Assembly (NCBI GenBank): GCA_013397795.1
Contig: VZTJ01001641.1
Span: forward strand, 158,332-222,331
Reading direction: 5' to 3'
From: Orthonyx spaldingii
Taxonomy: Eukaryota > Chordata > Aves > Passeriformes > Orthonychidae
Length of the DNA: 64,000 nucleotides
Shown here: piece after piece, positions 36,671 to 49,059 of the stretch
Layout: each line of letters begins with the position of its first letter
Numbering within the stretch: position 1 is the stretch's first letter
Notes under the pieces: generated by a model
Seen by the model: only the letters and a program-made list of their open reading frames with translations
What the model was told of the DNA's origin: nothing
The model's database searches: none
Position numbers and translations under genes: made by a program

Positions 36671-39285
36671 TCTCTCTTGATTTCAAAAGAATGTAGGATC
36701 ATACTTCCTGGGAATAATGTTTTCCTGCTAATTATACTATGTATTACATAGCATGAAATGAATTAGAGGGCTTGCTAATGGTCCCTGAAACAATGGCATC
36801 TTTGAATGTGAAATGAACTCAAAGTTAAAAACATTTTAAAATTCTAGCAGCGTTCTAACATATTTGTAATATACTGTAAACTACATAACATTTATTCCTT
36901 ATGTTTCTAATACATACTATATTCTGATACATTCTAAATACAATGAAGACATAACTACAGCTCATAATGGGAAGTGTTGCTTACCAGATGTAAGTCCTGA
37001 CAAAAAACCCATACACTTCTATGTATAAAAATCTCTTGTTAAAATACTTTTTGAGTAAAAATGTACACAGAGAAAAATACCCATTAGCTTTTCTCTTTAT
37101 AGCTAATGGCAAAACCTCATTGATTACAACAGGAGTTCTTTTCAGAGAGCATTTCTGCTTACTTTCACTGCAGGCCAAATTATACCTCTGTAATCTCTGG
37201 AACCCTTAGTATTTTCCATTGCCACATCAACAGCTGCTAGCAAGTGCTCAGCCTTTTTTCAAGTGGCCGAGTCTCTGCTGATGTCCCCAGCTACCTTGCT
37301 CCATGGGGTCGCATCTGAAATGCACACATTCTGCTGCTTGAATTGTCATTTCCCTCCCATCTAATAACTAATCTCAGCAAGGATTTATACCAATCAAATG
37401 AAAGATGTGCAGAACATGATTATTTGAGTGTAAATCTCTGCATACACTCATTTTTGGGATAGCAAATCAATTTAGTAAAGGTCAGTGACAAGCCTATTTT
37501 AGTTAAATCAAGATTAATTACTGAAATGCTAAGTAATAATACAGTCACCAGTTGAACCCAGATAATGTTTTAAAACATGTTTTCTGTTGATTTGATTCAA
37601 ATCTGTTTTGATTAGGTTTCATGTATGGAAGGGAAGCAGATGACTCTTTTCTACATGTATATAAAAAATGCATGTTGTTTTCCATTTGTCATATGTTTTA
37701 AATAAAGATGACAAAATTATGGCTCATGATTTTTGCTTTCTATGAGCATGAAGAATGGGATTTTCAGTTTGTTCACATGAAGATACTGAATTCCAAAACT
37801 TCCTACCCGTCAGCATCAGTTGCTTTCCAAAAGTGCAATTTCGCACCTTTTCATGGTCACTCACTCAGGAAAAACACCCAAAATATTATAGTCAAAATAC
37901 CCAAAATAATTGGTTCATGTAACCAAATGCAGCTATACACAAAATAGCCTGTGTCTTTAAAACTGTAATAGATCCTGGAACAAAAAAATGAAAATATTTT
38001 TAAAAATCACTCCCCACAAAGGGTTCCTGAAATGTAAAACTTCTTTAAAAAACATACAATAAAGATTTACATAAGTTTACAGGGAAGTTGCCATTTGAGA
38101 TCTCATCCAAACTCCCATGTGATGGCTATGGATGTAAACACACATCCTGTTTCGGATGAGGGTTTGGGACCAGAAAGATGCAAGGAACTATCTACATGTA
38201 TGGGAAGCTGTGAAGAAAAAAAATGCCTATAATGTGAATTATTTTCCTGGCTCTGACAAACTTTTGGCCATGAATTATTTCTCACTTAGTTAGCCCTGTC
38301 AGAGAAAGGCACTGGTTATGGCAAATTCCTCCTGTCTTCATGCTGGTTATTTTCTCCAGTTCTGTGCTAAAGTTTCTGTACACTTTTGATTTGTTATCCT
38401 AAGTGAAATAGACAATATTTTGCCTTTTTTTTTTTTTTCTGGAAATTCAGCTTTTTCTATTTCTCTCAAGATGACAGTAAGTTTGTCATTACAATAAAGT
38501 GATTAAATGTACAGGTCTCCTTCAACCCAGGCCATCTGCAGTTATGGGGCATCATTTATAATGATGCCAACTGGAGATGCCAAAGGTACCATTAACCAAA
38601 GACAGGAAAAACTCAACAACGCTGCAGAACAACCAGCAAGCTACATTTGCTGTCATTATTTTCCAGTCTCTTTTAATAAGATATGTTTTCAATGAGCCAA
38701 GCCAGAACAAATACTATGGCCAAACTTCAGCTACCTTGGAAAGAATCTATTATCATCAAAAAGAGAGTCACAGCATTACCACTGAAGTCTGTAATGACAA
38801 TGCACCTTGTACAAAGATTTATTTTTTTAAGCTGTAACTGGATAAAAAGTTGAACCTATTATCAAATTGACAAGGCTGCTGACATAAAGCATGCAGACAA
38901 TTATTTTTGTACACTGATGGCTATATTTCTCACACACAGTATTTAGGCATGATAGCTGCTCTTTTCTTTTGCTGCTCATGTGGGATTTTCATGGACGTAA
39001 TTAACTACATATGCAGAGCAGCATATAATCTTGTTGGATTCACTTTGCAAAGGGCTGGACTCACAGTGTTTTGTTATCATTATGGGAAATGTTCTGTACA
39101 AATTCATATTTACCTGTCTTGCTCTCTTCCCGGTCCTAATAGGTGTTTCTGCAGGGCCTAGAAAACTGTGCTCAGTTACCTGCTGCCTCACTGAAACAAG
39201 AGCAAGAAGCCTGGGGATACAGGATACAGGAAGCCACTCATGGAGTTCACTGGGTGTGCAGGGAGGGCAGCGATGTCAGCACAGC

Positions 39286-39311
39286 ACACGTACGTGTATG
39301 GAACACACGTG
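39286..39311. promoter_or_regulatory. ACACGTACGTGT palindrome plus CACGTG E-box
   Basis: The perfect 12-bp palindrome ACACGTACGTGT at 39286-39297 is followed by CACGTG at 39306-39311. CpG-containing palindromes are rare in CpG-depleted DNA. The flanking ~150 bases are GC-richer than average. CACGTG is the core for bHLH-ZIP factors such as the MYC/USF group. This is low-confidence regulatory inference. Confidence 0.25.
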
Positions 39312-40429
39312 CAGAGTTAAATGGTTAGCTATGAATCACATCAGCTACACACACACAGATCCCTTTTCTTTTTGTAAACTGCTTTGCATTTGTCATCCCT
39401 ACAACTCCCTGTAGTTGGCTTTTGAGCTGATCAGCTTGAAGGAACTTTGGTCACCTGACTTCTTCTCTCTTTTACAGATAACATAGGAATGGGCTGCTGG
39501 CAACCTCCTTCTGGCAGAAAATTAAGCACTTAGTTATCCCCTTTGCTTTCTGTTATTTGGTTCCTAATTCAGAACTGAAATATTCTTCTCATGCCAGGGT
39601 TACTAACGTGCCCTTACAGACCTCATGAACAACCTTCTTTGCTGCTTTCCTAAAACCCTAATAATTGTGCATTCATAGCTCATGAGGCCTTCTACAGTGT
39701 TAACAAACACAGAGGTGTGAAGTTGTGCCATCCCTTTCACAAAGGTTCTCTCACATCTTCTCCACTATATTACAGCTACCTGTGTGTCTACTCATTGTAT
39801 TTTTTATTACAGTTTCTACTAATTTGCCTAGCATGCAAATCAGACTTACAGTCCACCTGCAGTCATCTCTGGACCCAAGCGGTGGACATTGCAGACTCTG
39901 CCTCTGGTAACATTTTGAGGAACAGGTAACATACCACACTGCTACATGAACCATTTCTATTTAACTTATTTTTGAACATGAAGGCAAATAATCTCAAATC
40001 CTGGCACTCTTTCCTAAGAGACTGGAAGATTTCTGTAAATAACACCTCTTTTATGGCATCTTCAATATTTCTCCAATTAATGCTTGGTTTAAAAAATAAG
40101 GTACGGCTGGAAGAATTTCTTTGATCACCTTTTCCCTGAATAATGATGCAGCCAATATACTTAGCTTTTCAGCAATGACTTTTATCTTCCCTGACTGCTC
40201 CTTTTATACCCTGGATCAACAGTCTGCTCCAAAAAACCCTCTCAAAATCTTCTTAAGTTCTGATGTGATAAAACCAAATTTTGCTACAAGTTTTCATATG
40301 TCTAATAGAATACTCCAGTTTTAGCTTTATATTCATTGTTGCTTGCATGGAAATAATTTCTACTTGGAAAGACTGGCTTTTGGGATTTTTAAGAATTTCT
40401 TAAACTGCTTCCTTTACATGGCTGTGCAA

Positions 40430-40475
40430 TCATGTTGACCTTTGAAGGTCATTAAAGTAAAGTGAAATTCTACTG
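40430..40475 (+). repeat. Possible CR1 LINE 3'-terminal fragment
   Basis: GACCTTTGAAGGTC at 40437-40450 is followed 16 bases later by ATTCTA at 40467. In avian CR1 3' ends, as I remember them, a GACCTTTGAAGGTC block precedes the ATTCTATG repeats at the same 16-base spacing. The intervening bases are mutated. The 14-bp block is itself a perfect palindrome, so chance or a binding site is an alternative. Confidence 0.35.
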
Positions 40476-41139
40476 CAGTGGGTTAGTTTCAACATTTCTC
40501 CTTAAAAGAAATTCTCTCCTTTATTGAATATATCTGCTAGATCTTGAACACTTCAAAATGGCAAGTCACAGCACAGTATGGAATGCTATATCCCACATTA
40601 TGCTCATCATGCCTTTTATGTAAATGTCATTATACGCCATGAAACAGTGCATTGTGTTATTTTTAATACATAAACCTTTTTTTTGTGTGGTACATGTTGA
40701 CATCTTTCTTCTGATTTATTGGATAGTTTACAATGGAAGTGATCACCAAATTCAATGAAACCGTTTAATACTAAGAAGAAGAAAAACAGATAAGCATTCA
40801 GCGTACTAATTAGAGGAGCAGCTATTTTTTGGATATGTCTCTTAGCCTGGAATAATTTTTCTAGGATATTCAAAACAGATGCTCTTTTAACTAGAAGGAG
40901 AAAAACTGAGTTTCAGCTAGCAACACCCAAGAGCACATTTGAGTGTATTGGAGATAAAACACCAAGTTTACATAAGTTCTACCACCTTCTGTTATGTAAA
41001 TGTCTGCTTATGTATACATCTGCTCGATGGCATCAGCTCAGTCAGAACGTGTGCCTCTCCCTGTGGCTGTGACAGTCTCCCCTGCACGGAGCATGGACTA
41101 CAAGTCAATAAAATAGCATGAGCTGCTCTTTGTGAACAA
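40476..41139. other. Gene-free stretch
   Basis: Nothing supported; A+T-rich with short chance open frames. Confidence 0.5.
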
Positions 41140-41235
41140 CAGTGGTTGAGACCTGTAGCTTTTCAAAGAGTGGATCCTGGATTCTAGTGCCTGTGCTGTC
41201 TATATGCAATTTAGTTAGCTGTTGCTGTCTATGGC
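41140..41235 (+). repeat. Possible MIR-like SINE head
   Basis: ACAGTGGTTGAGACCTGTAG at 41139-41158 and GAGTGGATCCTGGATTCTAG at 41169-41188 resemble the tRNA-derived 5' part of MIR (tagtggttagagcaggg, then ggatcctgggttctagtcc), in the right order. The core and 3' parts were not found downstream, so this is a weak partial call. Confidence 0.35.
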
Positions 41236-43177
41236 TATATATAGAAGCAGATTTATTACTATGGGTATGTTACCAAGATCCAGCCTGATAGGAGAAAAAA
41301 TATTAATTCCATTGAGTTCAAAAAATATCTCGTGTAGCCTGCTTATCCTTGTCTCTATTTTATAGCCATGACAGCAGTAATAGATGTCTGAGAAATACCT
41401 AAGCCAGAATAAACCTCAGTAGAAAACCCAAAATTAAATGTGACCTCTCACAAATTTTAATTTTATGACAGCAAAAATACAATAGCACCTTATTGCAAAT
41501 GACAGCTTCATAGACATAAAGAAACCAAACCCATATTATCACCAGAGATCACTCCATGTCTAAATGTGGACAAGAAGAATGAGAGGGAAAAGCACAGCCT
41601 TGTTTACAATACTGTCTTCTTGAGGTTCAGGCAGCCATTCCAAAAATAATAGCCAGCAAGTCACAACAAAAAGCATTGTCTGGACCTTAACTCCTTTTGG
41701 CTCTACATAAGGTAAAAGTTAAGTATAGCCGTTTTATTCCTTCCCAGTGCAGGGTTGTCCATGACAACAGTTACCACAATTCCACATTGTTTTGACTGCC
41801 TGAAGCTGCATTCTGTTCACCACATTTGCAAAGGCAGGAATATCCTAACATTTTAACTTTCCCCTGTTTCAAGTCTTGGTTGGAAGCTGAGGGGTGAGTG
41901 TGCAAGAGGTATCCTGGTGGTTTAAGATGACACATCAATTACGAGACTTTCCTAACCTCAGCCAAGGGCCAGTACCAAATATTCTGAGAGCCCTAGAACC
42001 AGGGATGTCCATCAAAGGCTGCTTACTTCTGATAAAAAGGAAAGACAACTTCTTCTTGAGCTCTTTTAGTTACTTTACAGAATGAAATGAGGATAAAGAC
42101 CTAATGAAATAGGGCTTTAATTGGCTCATCAGGGCTAATGAGACCTGCAGTAATCAGCTGCTCAGCACCTTCTCACTGTATTTGATGAAAAAGGCTGGGT
42201 ATTTAGATGGTCCTGCCATTCTGAACACATGTGCCATACCCAGACTAGGTTGTAGACCCTGGCCCTAAGCAGACCACAAGACATCTGAACACAGACTGTA
42301 GCTGCTTGTTACTATAGAGAGGACATTGTGGGAGGCAAGCTGTAGAGTTTTAAATAGGTTTTTAAGACCTAGGAAAAAAGCCTGAGTCAACTGCAGAGAA
42401 TAGGGAGAGTGAAGGGAAGGAAAACTGATATAGTGAGATGCATAAGCAGATTGGCAAGACTTGTGACAGTTGGTACTTTCCTTAGAGCTTCAGCTTTTAG
42501 AATTAAGGGACTAAAGAGAGAGATGGATTTAATTTAATATTAGAATACTATTAGCTCTTGATCAGGTCATTTCAACATTGAATTTCTAACAGCCTCTCTG
42601 AAATTACACATTAGTGAAAACAGTGAATCCTTTAGAAACGGGGAAAAAAGTTCAGGAGATGCATCATTTATACAACTTCTCTACTGAGAAGTAAAATGTT
42701 CTTATCATAAATATGGTCTGGTTTTTAATGTCAGTACTACTTTGACAGAACCACATGGAAGTATCAAAGGAACCAGCACAGTTTTGGAGCACAGAAGGCT
42801 AAGTGAGAATACGAGAGGAAAATACAGCGTTTTCCTTCCATTGTAGCTGCCTTAGTATGCAGTATTTAACAGCTAGCCTCAAACTGCATAGTGCTGTCCA
42901 AAGTGAATCTTGAAATCATGGTAGCTGGGGCTGGAAATTAGAAGGTGCAATGTAGATATCTTCTTCCCAAGGAATGACTTGAACTTTCCTATTATAAAAA
43001 CATTTTTTGTTTAGAATTCAGAGAAATGAATGGTGAATATATCCATGGCTGCCTGCTGATCACTAGGACAGCTCTAAGGATCCTGATGCACTCTGCAAAT
43101 ACAAATTCTTTCATTCACACACAGGAGTTGCAAAACCAGCCTTATAGCTACGTTGCAGAAGAATAAATGGTGGTTTG
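41236..43177. other. Gene-free stretch
   Basis: No exon, RNA gene or confident repeat. A CTCTATTTTATAG string near 41355 recalls an inverted MIR core, but the flanks do not continue the match. Confidence 0.5.
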
Positions 43178-43305
43178 GGCACACCATATGACAAGCTCAA
43201 GGTCACACAGTTATGGAGGAGCAGATCTTGGAATAAACCAGAACAAGCCTATAATTCCTGGTCTCTCTTCATTGGCATTCTTTCCTATTCCTATGCTCGA
43301 GTCTG
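43178..43305 (-). repeat. MIR-like SINE relic, reverse orientation
   Basis: CAAGCTCAAGGTCACACAGT at 43192-43211 matches the reverse complement of the MIR core ('acttgcccaaggtcacacagc'). It is followed by GGAGGAGCAGATCTTGGAAT (for ggcagagctgggaat), ATAATTCCTGGTCTCT and CATTGGCATTCTTTCCTATT, the last matching the head segment 'tgctctttccactag'. This is the best block-by-block MIR match in the window. Confidence 0.65.
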
Positions 43306-43936
43306 ATGACTCTACAGCACTGTAAATACCAGCCAGTCCTTCAGTACAGAAGGACAGGGTTTGCTTTAAAGCTATTTTTAGTTAAGCAGATCCCACTTTT
43401 AAATCTGCAACGCCTTCATTTTCAATATCGTGATTATGTTTAATGTTCCATAGGAAGATGAGGGGATTAGTATGAATCAGAAAGCACAATGCAGTGTAGG
43501 CAGTACCATGCTGCCTTCTGAAACACCAGCACTGAGCAAGTAGGAGCTTCGGAGGGGGCTTTACACAGGGAAAAGGCATTAGGCAGCTGGACGTGTCAGC
43601 TGGGTGCCTCATCAGGCAGCTGGTGCGAGTGGAAGGTCAAGAGCACATTTACTGTTTACTGAATTTGTAAATTACTAATTATTCAGCTCACTAAGCAAGG
43701 CAGGCTCACTGCCTGCGCATGATATTCCCCCTCCTGTCAAGCCTAAGCACATATGGAAGAGAAGGAATTCTCAACTATATTCTGATAGATGGAAGTCATT
43801 AAAGTATCATAATAAAGGACATAAAGAGCTATAATGGGTAGGTCACTAGTATGTGTAAGCACACTTCCGTGTTGGTCAGAGAACAGGTATAGCAGTCCAG
43901 CTGAGCACTGAAAACAGCAGTTCTCTGTCTCTGCAG
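43306..43936. other. Gene-free stretch with possible conserved patch 43640-43740
   Basis: No coding signal. The patch TAAATTACTAATTATTCAGC near 43667-43686 carries two homeobox-type cores. It is followed by AGGCAG-GCTCA-CTGCCT at 43698-43714, a 6-bp stem with a 5-base loop. The combination is suggestive of a small regulatory element but no more. Confidence 0.35.
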
Positions 43937-44091
43937 AGAGCTCAGGGGCTGCCTTGCTAACCAGGAGATGGTAGGATTTGGTGTCTGTGTCCATGGGAAG
44001 CAGTGGAAGGGGGTCTTCACTCACCTTGCACCATGGGAGACAGAGGCAGTAGCCAGACAGACACCTTCTCGGAGCCAGGGAGATTTCAGAG
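43937..44091 (+). other. Speculative cassette exon with strong Kozak start
   Basis: A polypyrimidine tract ending TTCTCTGTCTCTGCAG (43921-43936) makes a strong splice acceptor. About 155 bases later TTCAGAG/GTACTGG offers a moderate donor at 44091/44092. The interval is clearly richer in G+C than its flanks. It holds ATG at 44033 in near-perfect context (CACCATGG), which opens a 43-codon frame to the TAG at 44162-44164. Read through the donor this is MGDRGSSQTDTFSEPGRFQR... and resembles no family I know. An in-frame TAA at 43958 limits the frame upstream. It could be a noncoding alternative exon, an exonised fragment or chance. A different frame is also open across the region, which weakens the coding case. 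Confidence 0.2.
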
Positions 44092-47000
44092 GTACTGGCC
44101 AGCAGAAACTGTGGAAACTACACCGCAAGGAAGGAGACTGCCAAGAAAGGAAACATGGAAATAGGCTGCAGTATGAGGGTCATGAAAAAAAATTGCATGG
44201 TGGGCTGTGAACCAAGAAAACAGGTTTGTTCTTTCTGTCCTGTCTGTCAGCAAGAGAGAAGATTTTGGAAATAAGCTATTCAAGAATTTGTAAGAAAGAG
44301 ACCCGAGATGGAGTACACCATCATCACAACTTGCAAAATGAATGAACTCTGATGTCTTTTAGTCTGCCTACATTGGGGCAGTCAAAGGTAACTGAGATAA
44401 GGATGCTTGTGGTACCTTCAACTGAATAAACCGAAATGAAAGGAAAACTTGGGGAAACTATATCCAGTTCTTAGGTTATCCAAGTGGCCAAATAGGCATG
44501 TTTTCTTTTCAAAAGTATATCCTTGTACAGGGAAATATCTGCCAAAAGAAGAATCAAAATGTGACACTTCTGGAGTGAATAGGGCTAAAGGATACCCTCT
44601 CTACCCAGTCTTTGGTTGCTGCAATATCTACCAAGACCCTTTATGAAAAGAGAAAAGAGATTTACCCCCTCCTGTACTTGACTGCTCAGACAAGTCTAGG
44701 AGTGAAGATTAACAAGTTACCAGATCTTCCCATGGTAAAGACAAGAAAGGTCGAGAAAAGAGGAATTATAGGTAAAGTCAGTGTTTGGCAAGGAGGGATG
44801 GAAATAAGGATCAACTATAGCAGACAAATGAGGCAGTACGTTTCTCAGAATATTGGAAAAACACAAGTAAATACTCCAGGTGGGAGGATGGGCTTGAAAA
44901 CAAACAAAACCACAAAACCCTAAGACGCTGATGTCAGCGGAAGAAAACAAACCAGCAACGAAAATCAGCTGTTAAATCCAACAGAGAGACTATAAATAAA
45001 CCATACTGTTTCAGAAGTTCTGCACCAAAGCACTTCCACTCAGTCTATACATATCATGAGAAGCCAGACTTTACAGGCAGTGTTCAGGCACTGGAAGCAG
45101 GGGAAGTGAGGTAATGCACTGGTGAGAAGACAGTGAAAAGTATTCTGCTATATATGCCAAAAAGAGCTGGGTTTTGTAATGGCAACTTTCATTCTGGATT
45201 CTGGCTCAGATAATAATGCATCAGAAAAGGGATATTCACCTGAGATGACTTGGAAATGACAACATTACGAAGCTTTCTCTTCTTTTTATCTTTCCTTATT
45301 TTTAGAGTAGGACTACTTTAATACGGACTTCCATGGAGACAGTTCAATACTTTTCAATCACAGTTTGATTTCCAGACCCTGCATTATCCTAAAATGCAAG
45401 AAATAGCATCTGACATTCTGAAAGATCTGTTTCAAAAGAAGCTCTATCGGCATCTCAAAGCATTTAATGCAGCTCAGTTCCCAGTGGGCAGATGGGAACA
45501 TCAAGGTGCTGCCAAAGCTTATCTCAAGTCTTGAAGCAAACAGAAAATGCATATACTTTTACTGTTTTAGAGTATATGTGAAGATATTCCTCTAAGCCTT
45601 CTTGAAATCATTTATTATATTAATGTGTATCTCAAGTGTTTTTGTAGGTGCTGTTGCAAGTTATCATCTCATGTCCACACCTTGTTACCTACCATGATAC
45701 TGTGGTAGGTGACCTTGGTGAGGTTTGAACAGTCCTGGAAGACTGGAGCTTTTAAGAACATGTGAAAAACTCCCTCAGTCATGATGCCATGCTGGGCAGG
45801 ACGTACCCAAGCATTGGAAAGTGTTTCTCCTACAAGTGACTGTGCACTCATGGGGTAGCTGTGCACAGGTCAGCGGGGTATGGACCCCATGTGGGAGCTG
45901 ACTCTGAAGGCCTTGAAGTAAGAGGAGGGAAGGCAGTGGCTGACACTCTGTCTAATTAAAGCTTTATTTTAATTCCTACTTTAAAAGTTGTCAGGTTATA
46001 AAATAACATTCCCAATAAATTACTATAGAGAACTCTGGGACAAATTAAGCTGGCAGAACTACTGTGGAATAAATATGATGCAAACACCAGAGGCAGAGAG
46101 GCAGATAACTATTTCCTATATGCAAGTATTGCTAGAAACTGCTTCTCCCTTGTTTTCGTCTTCTGTCAACCACAAAATTCTGTCTGTAAAATCTAGACAG
46201 ATAAACATCACACCTAGCAGGCAGTGTCCATATACCCCTGGAGTTTGAGTAGTATCTTGACTCTCTCATGCTTTTCACCTTTGTTTCTTTCTGAAATACA
46301 TTTCATCTCAGTTTTTCTTTTGAGCTTAAAAGCATAATCAAGAAGTGAAACTTCTAAGTGAAAAGCAGATTTAGAGATCCTCAGGCTGTTGAGTAATGTG
46401 ATGATGGACCTTCAGTTGTTGGAAGGAGTAGCAAAATGTGATGTATTAAGTTGCAATGATTTTAGCACATCTTTTCAACAAACTGTATGTGTGTTAGTTT
46501 TGATCTGCTGTCTACAGAGGAAGACCAGTGACTTCCATCACAGACTGGAAGCTTCTTTTGGAAAAGCATGGGCAACAGTGAGGTTTGGAGCTTGCATGAA
46601 CTGCTAGTGACCCCCTTTGCTGTTTTGTCTGAGGTTCTGCAGCACTTTCTCTGTGCCTCACCCATCCCCACACTGAGCTATCGAAGGTCTGTTGGAAATC
46701 AGCTGCAGAATAATTACTGCAGTGCTTGGCTCCAGATCTAACTTGTAAAGTGCTAAGTCATCAGCTCCACAAGATATAAATTATCGCTTCTGGTCAGCCT
46801 CAATGAAAAATACGAAAGCCACAGCATCTTGAAAGAGCATCTAGACGTATCTTATGTCCAGTCCAAATAAAGTAAAAAGACATGATGGAAATGTGTAATG
46901 CTTTCTTCAGTGGTTTATGGTGCCTTTAGCACAAAGGGGAAGATAAGGATGGCTTTGAGACTGAGCAGTGCTTGTGCCATCCTGGGTATATTTGTTATGA

Positions 47001-47689
47001 TCTAAACCTAGTCTGAAAAGCAGGAAAGACTTCTATAGTGGAACTTTTCCATAATCTTATAATAAAACCATCTTCAACAGTTTTCTTTTCAGAGTTCCAT
47101 TCTTTGTGCCTGACTGCAAGGTAAAAGTCACATCTAGACAGAACTACTGGTCCAGGAGATAAACATACTAGAAAAAATATTTTGGTTTTGAATTGGTATT
47201 GAACATTTTCTGATTCTCACATTTACTGATATTCTCTAAGTAATTTCTGCAACAGGCTTTTGAGCTAAAGACTAAACCATTTAATTTTGTTTCAACCCTA
47301 GTCTTGCAAACCATTTGATAAATAGCTCATGTGAGTTGTTTCCATTACTTTGAGTGAAACCAGGCTCCTTTTGCAAATAGTTGTCTTAGAGTCCAACATC
47401 TGCCTTCTTTAAATACCTCTATTTGTCTAAGATTAGCTGTTTCACAAACATTCTTTGCCATGATTTCTTCAAACTTCTTTGCTAAAATACTGTTAAGATG
47501 AGAATACTGCTCATAGATAAAATTCTCTATTTTCTTAAAACACAGACAGTGTACTTTCAGTTATTTGATGTACTGTGCTAACAGGATATTAATCAAACAA
47601 TTAAGAAACATTTATCCAGTTATTGTGCAGAAGCCAGAACTATTACTTCTAAGTACCTCACAGCCTTATCCACAAAATGTTTCCACATG
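44092..47689. other. Gene-free stretch
   Basis: No supported gene. A 103-codon + frame at 44612-44923 is rich in Lys, Thr and Gly but recognised by nothing. A short hairpin at 45684-45713 is listed separately. Confidence 0.5.
45684..45713. other. Short perfect-stem hairpin
   Basis: GTTACCTACCA (45684-45694) pairs with TGGTAGGTGAC (45703-45713). One internal G:U pair occurs if this is RNA, and two further wobble pairs close the stem down to a 4-base ATAC loop. At 13 bp the stem is too short for a canonical pre-miRNA (about 22 bp or more). A palindromic binding site or chance is more likely. Confidence 0.5.
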
Positions 47690-47775
47690 GAAAGCATGTA
47701 CCAGTGCACCTATTTTATAGCCTAAGAGCAAGGCCTAGAGAGGCTAATCAACCTCGTAGAGATCACCCAGAGCCT
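47690..47775 (-). repeat. MIR-like SINE relic, reverse orientation
   Basis: The reverse complement reads GGTTGATTAGCCTCTCTAGG then CCTTGCTCTTAGGCTATAAA then ATAGGTGCACTGGTAC. This follows the MIR core 'agttacttaacctctctgggcctcagtttcctcatctataaaatgggtataatggtac' block by block. Substitutions are numerous, as expected for an element older than birds. Flanks do not extend the match confidently. Confidence 0.6.
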
Positions 47776-49059
47776 TTGAGAAAAAGGAAAACATAAACAG
47801 GGACTCCACTGGAATACCCTTCCTTCCGGAAGAACAAGGAAAACTAAATGACTGAGTGATCCTCTCCAAACAGCACCACTCAGTCACAAAGAACTGATGC
47901 GTGTCAGATTCTTTTTGGAATATTCCAGGCACAAGTCTTTGTTTTAGTCTCTCTGACACTTTGTCTAATTCCTGAATCCCAGTGGTACTGAGGTAGGATG
48001 TATTTTGGCACACCACGAAAAGTCCCAAGCTATTGTAAAAGATTTACTTAGATAACTTTCTGTAAAAATGCAAGAGTCTTCACAAGTATCCCATTTACTT
48101 CTAACTTTGAAGTTAAAAAATCACAAATGCTTTAGCTAGCTAAATATTTATAATAGCTTGTCTTTATGCATGCAATGCATAATGCCTTCCAAGTACTTTA
48201 ACAAGCTAGAAATAGAGAAACATCCAAAGCTGAAAGAGCCATATTTGGGGTGAAAAATGGAAATTGTTTAAAAACATCACATTCAGTAGAAGAGAAATGA
48301 CACATTTCAATGTATGGGCTATTTTGAGTCAAGCAGGCGGTAAGGATTATAGTTAGAATTTGGCCAGAATATCAGACCAGGATATCATACTTGCAAAAGA
48401 GAGCAGCTGTCAGTAATAAAAGTAAATAAGCAATAGCAGCCCTCCAAAGAAAAAGACATCTGCACCCATGGCCAGCCTGGAAGCCAAGCTCATGCATGAC
48501 CTGTGTACAGCAATTTCAGTGCTCCTTCCTGCAGCACCCTAGGTTTCTTGAGGAAGCATTCTCTGAAATAAACATCTACTGTGCAAAATTACCCACAAGA
48601 TGCCCAAGGCATATAGTGTAGTTGTACTCACTTGTCTTACAAAATGCTTGGAACATGGATGGTCCTCTTTCACCATAGGTTTTCCCTCAGTTAAGCAGCA
48701 GTGCTCCCTTTTCTACACTTGGATCCTTCCCTAAACAGCACAGCCCTTTGATATCAGCCAGCACAACAGCAATGGCAACAGGTGAAAGCCCTGGGTTCTT
48801 TCCCAGTGCATGCCTACAACTGTTGCAAATATAAAACATCTTTGTGAGAAGTTCGTGATGCTGGCAGGAACAGCCCCAAGGTGGGTATTCCAGTGATGCT
48901 ACAAGCTGGCAATACTGTCACTTGACAGCAGTTGGCAGCAAAGTTTGTCACTGCAGGCCTGACCTCAGCCTTCACTGTTTAGGGTGCTCACAAATCAACT
49001 CCCACGTCACTAAATACTATTTTCTTTACTGGGAAAGAATGAAGGGGGACACATTTGCT
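47776..49059. other. Gene-free stretch
   Basis: No supported gene or repeat. A 94-codon minus-strand frame overlaps the MIR relic end and is not considered coding. Confidence 0.5.

Larger units (their letters stand above)
35816..40429. other. Gene-free stretch
   Basis: No supported exon. It contains an 11-bp tandem duplication (CACAACAATGT at 36649-36659 and 36660-36670), a T14 run at 38425-38438 and A6C3/A6C4 tracts at 36429, 37002 and 40231. A small E-box-like palindrome cluster lies near 39286-39311. A 127-codon open frame at 39031-39414 overlaps several others in different frames and has no recognised domain. Confidence 0.55.

Noticed and set aside
39031..39414. 127-codon + open frame, the longest in the window
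   Set aside because: It overlaps three other open frames, one on the opposite strand, and the composition does not look like a protein family. A CTGCAG acceptor-like string inside has no matching donor.
41340..41400. TCTATTTTATAG string resembling an inverted MIR core
   Set aside because: The match stops after about 13 bases and the following sequence diverges from the consensus.
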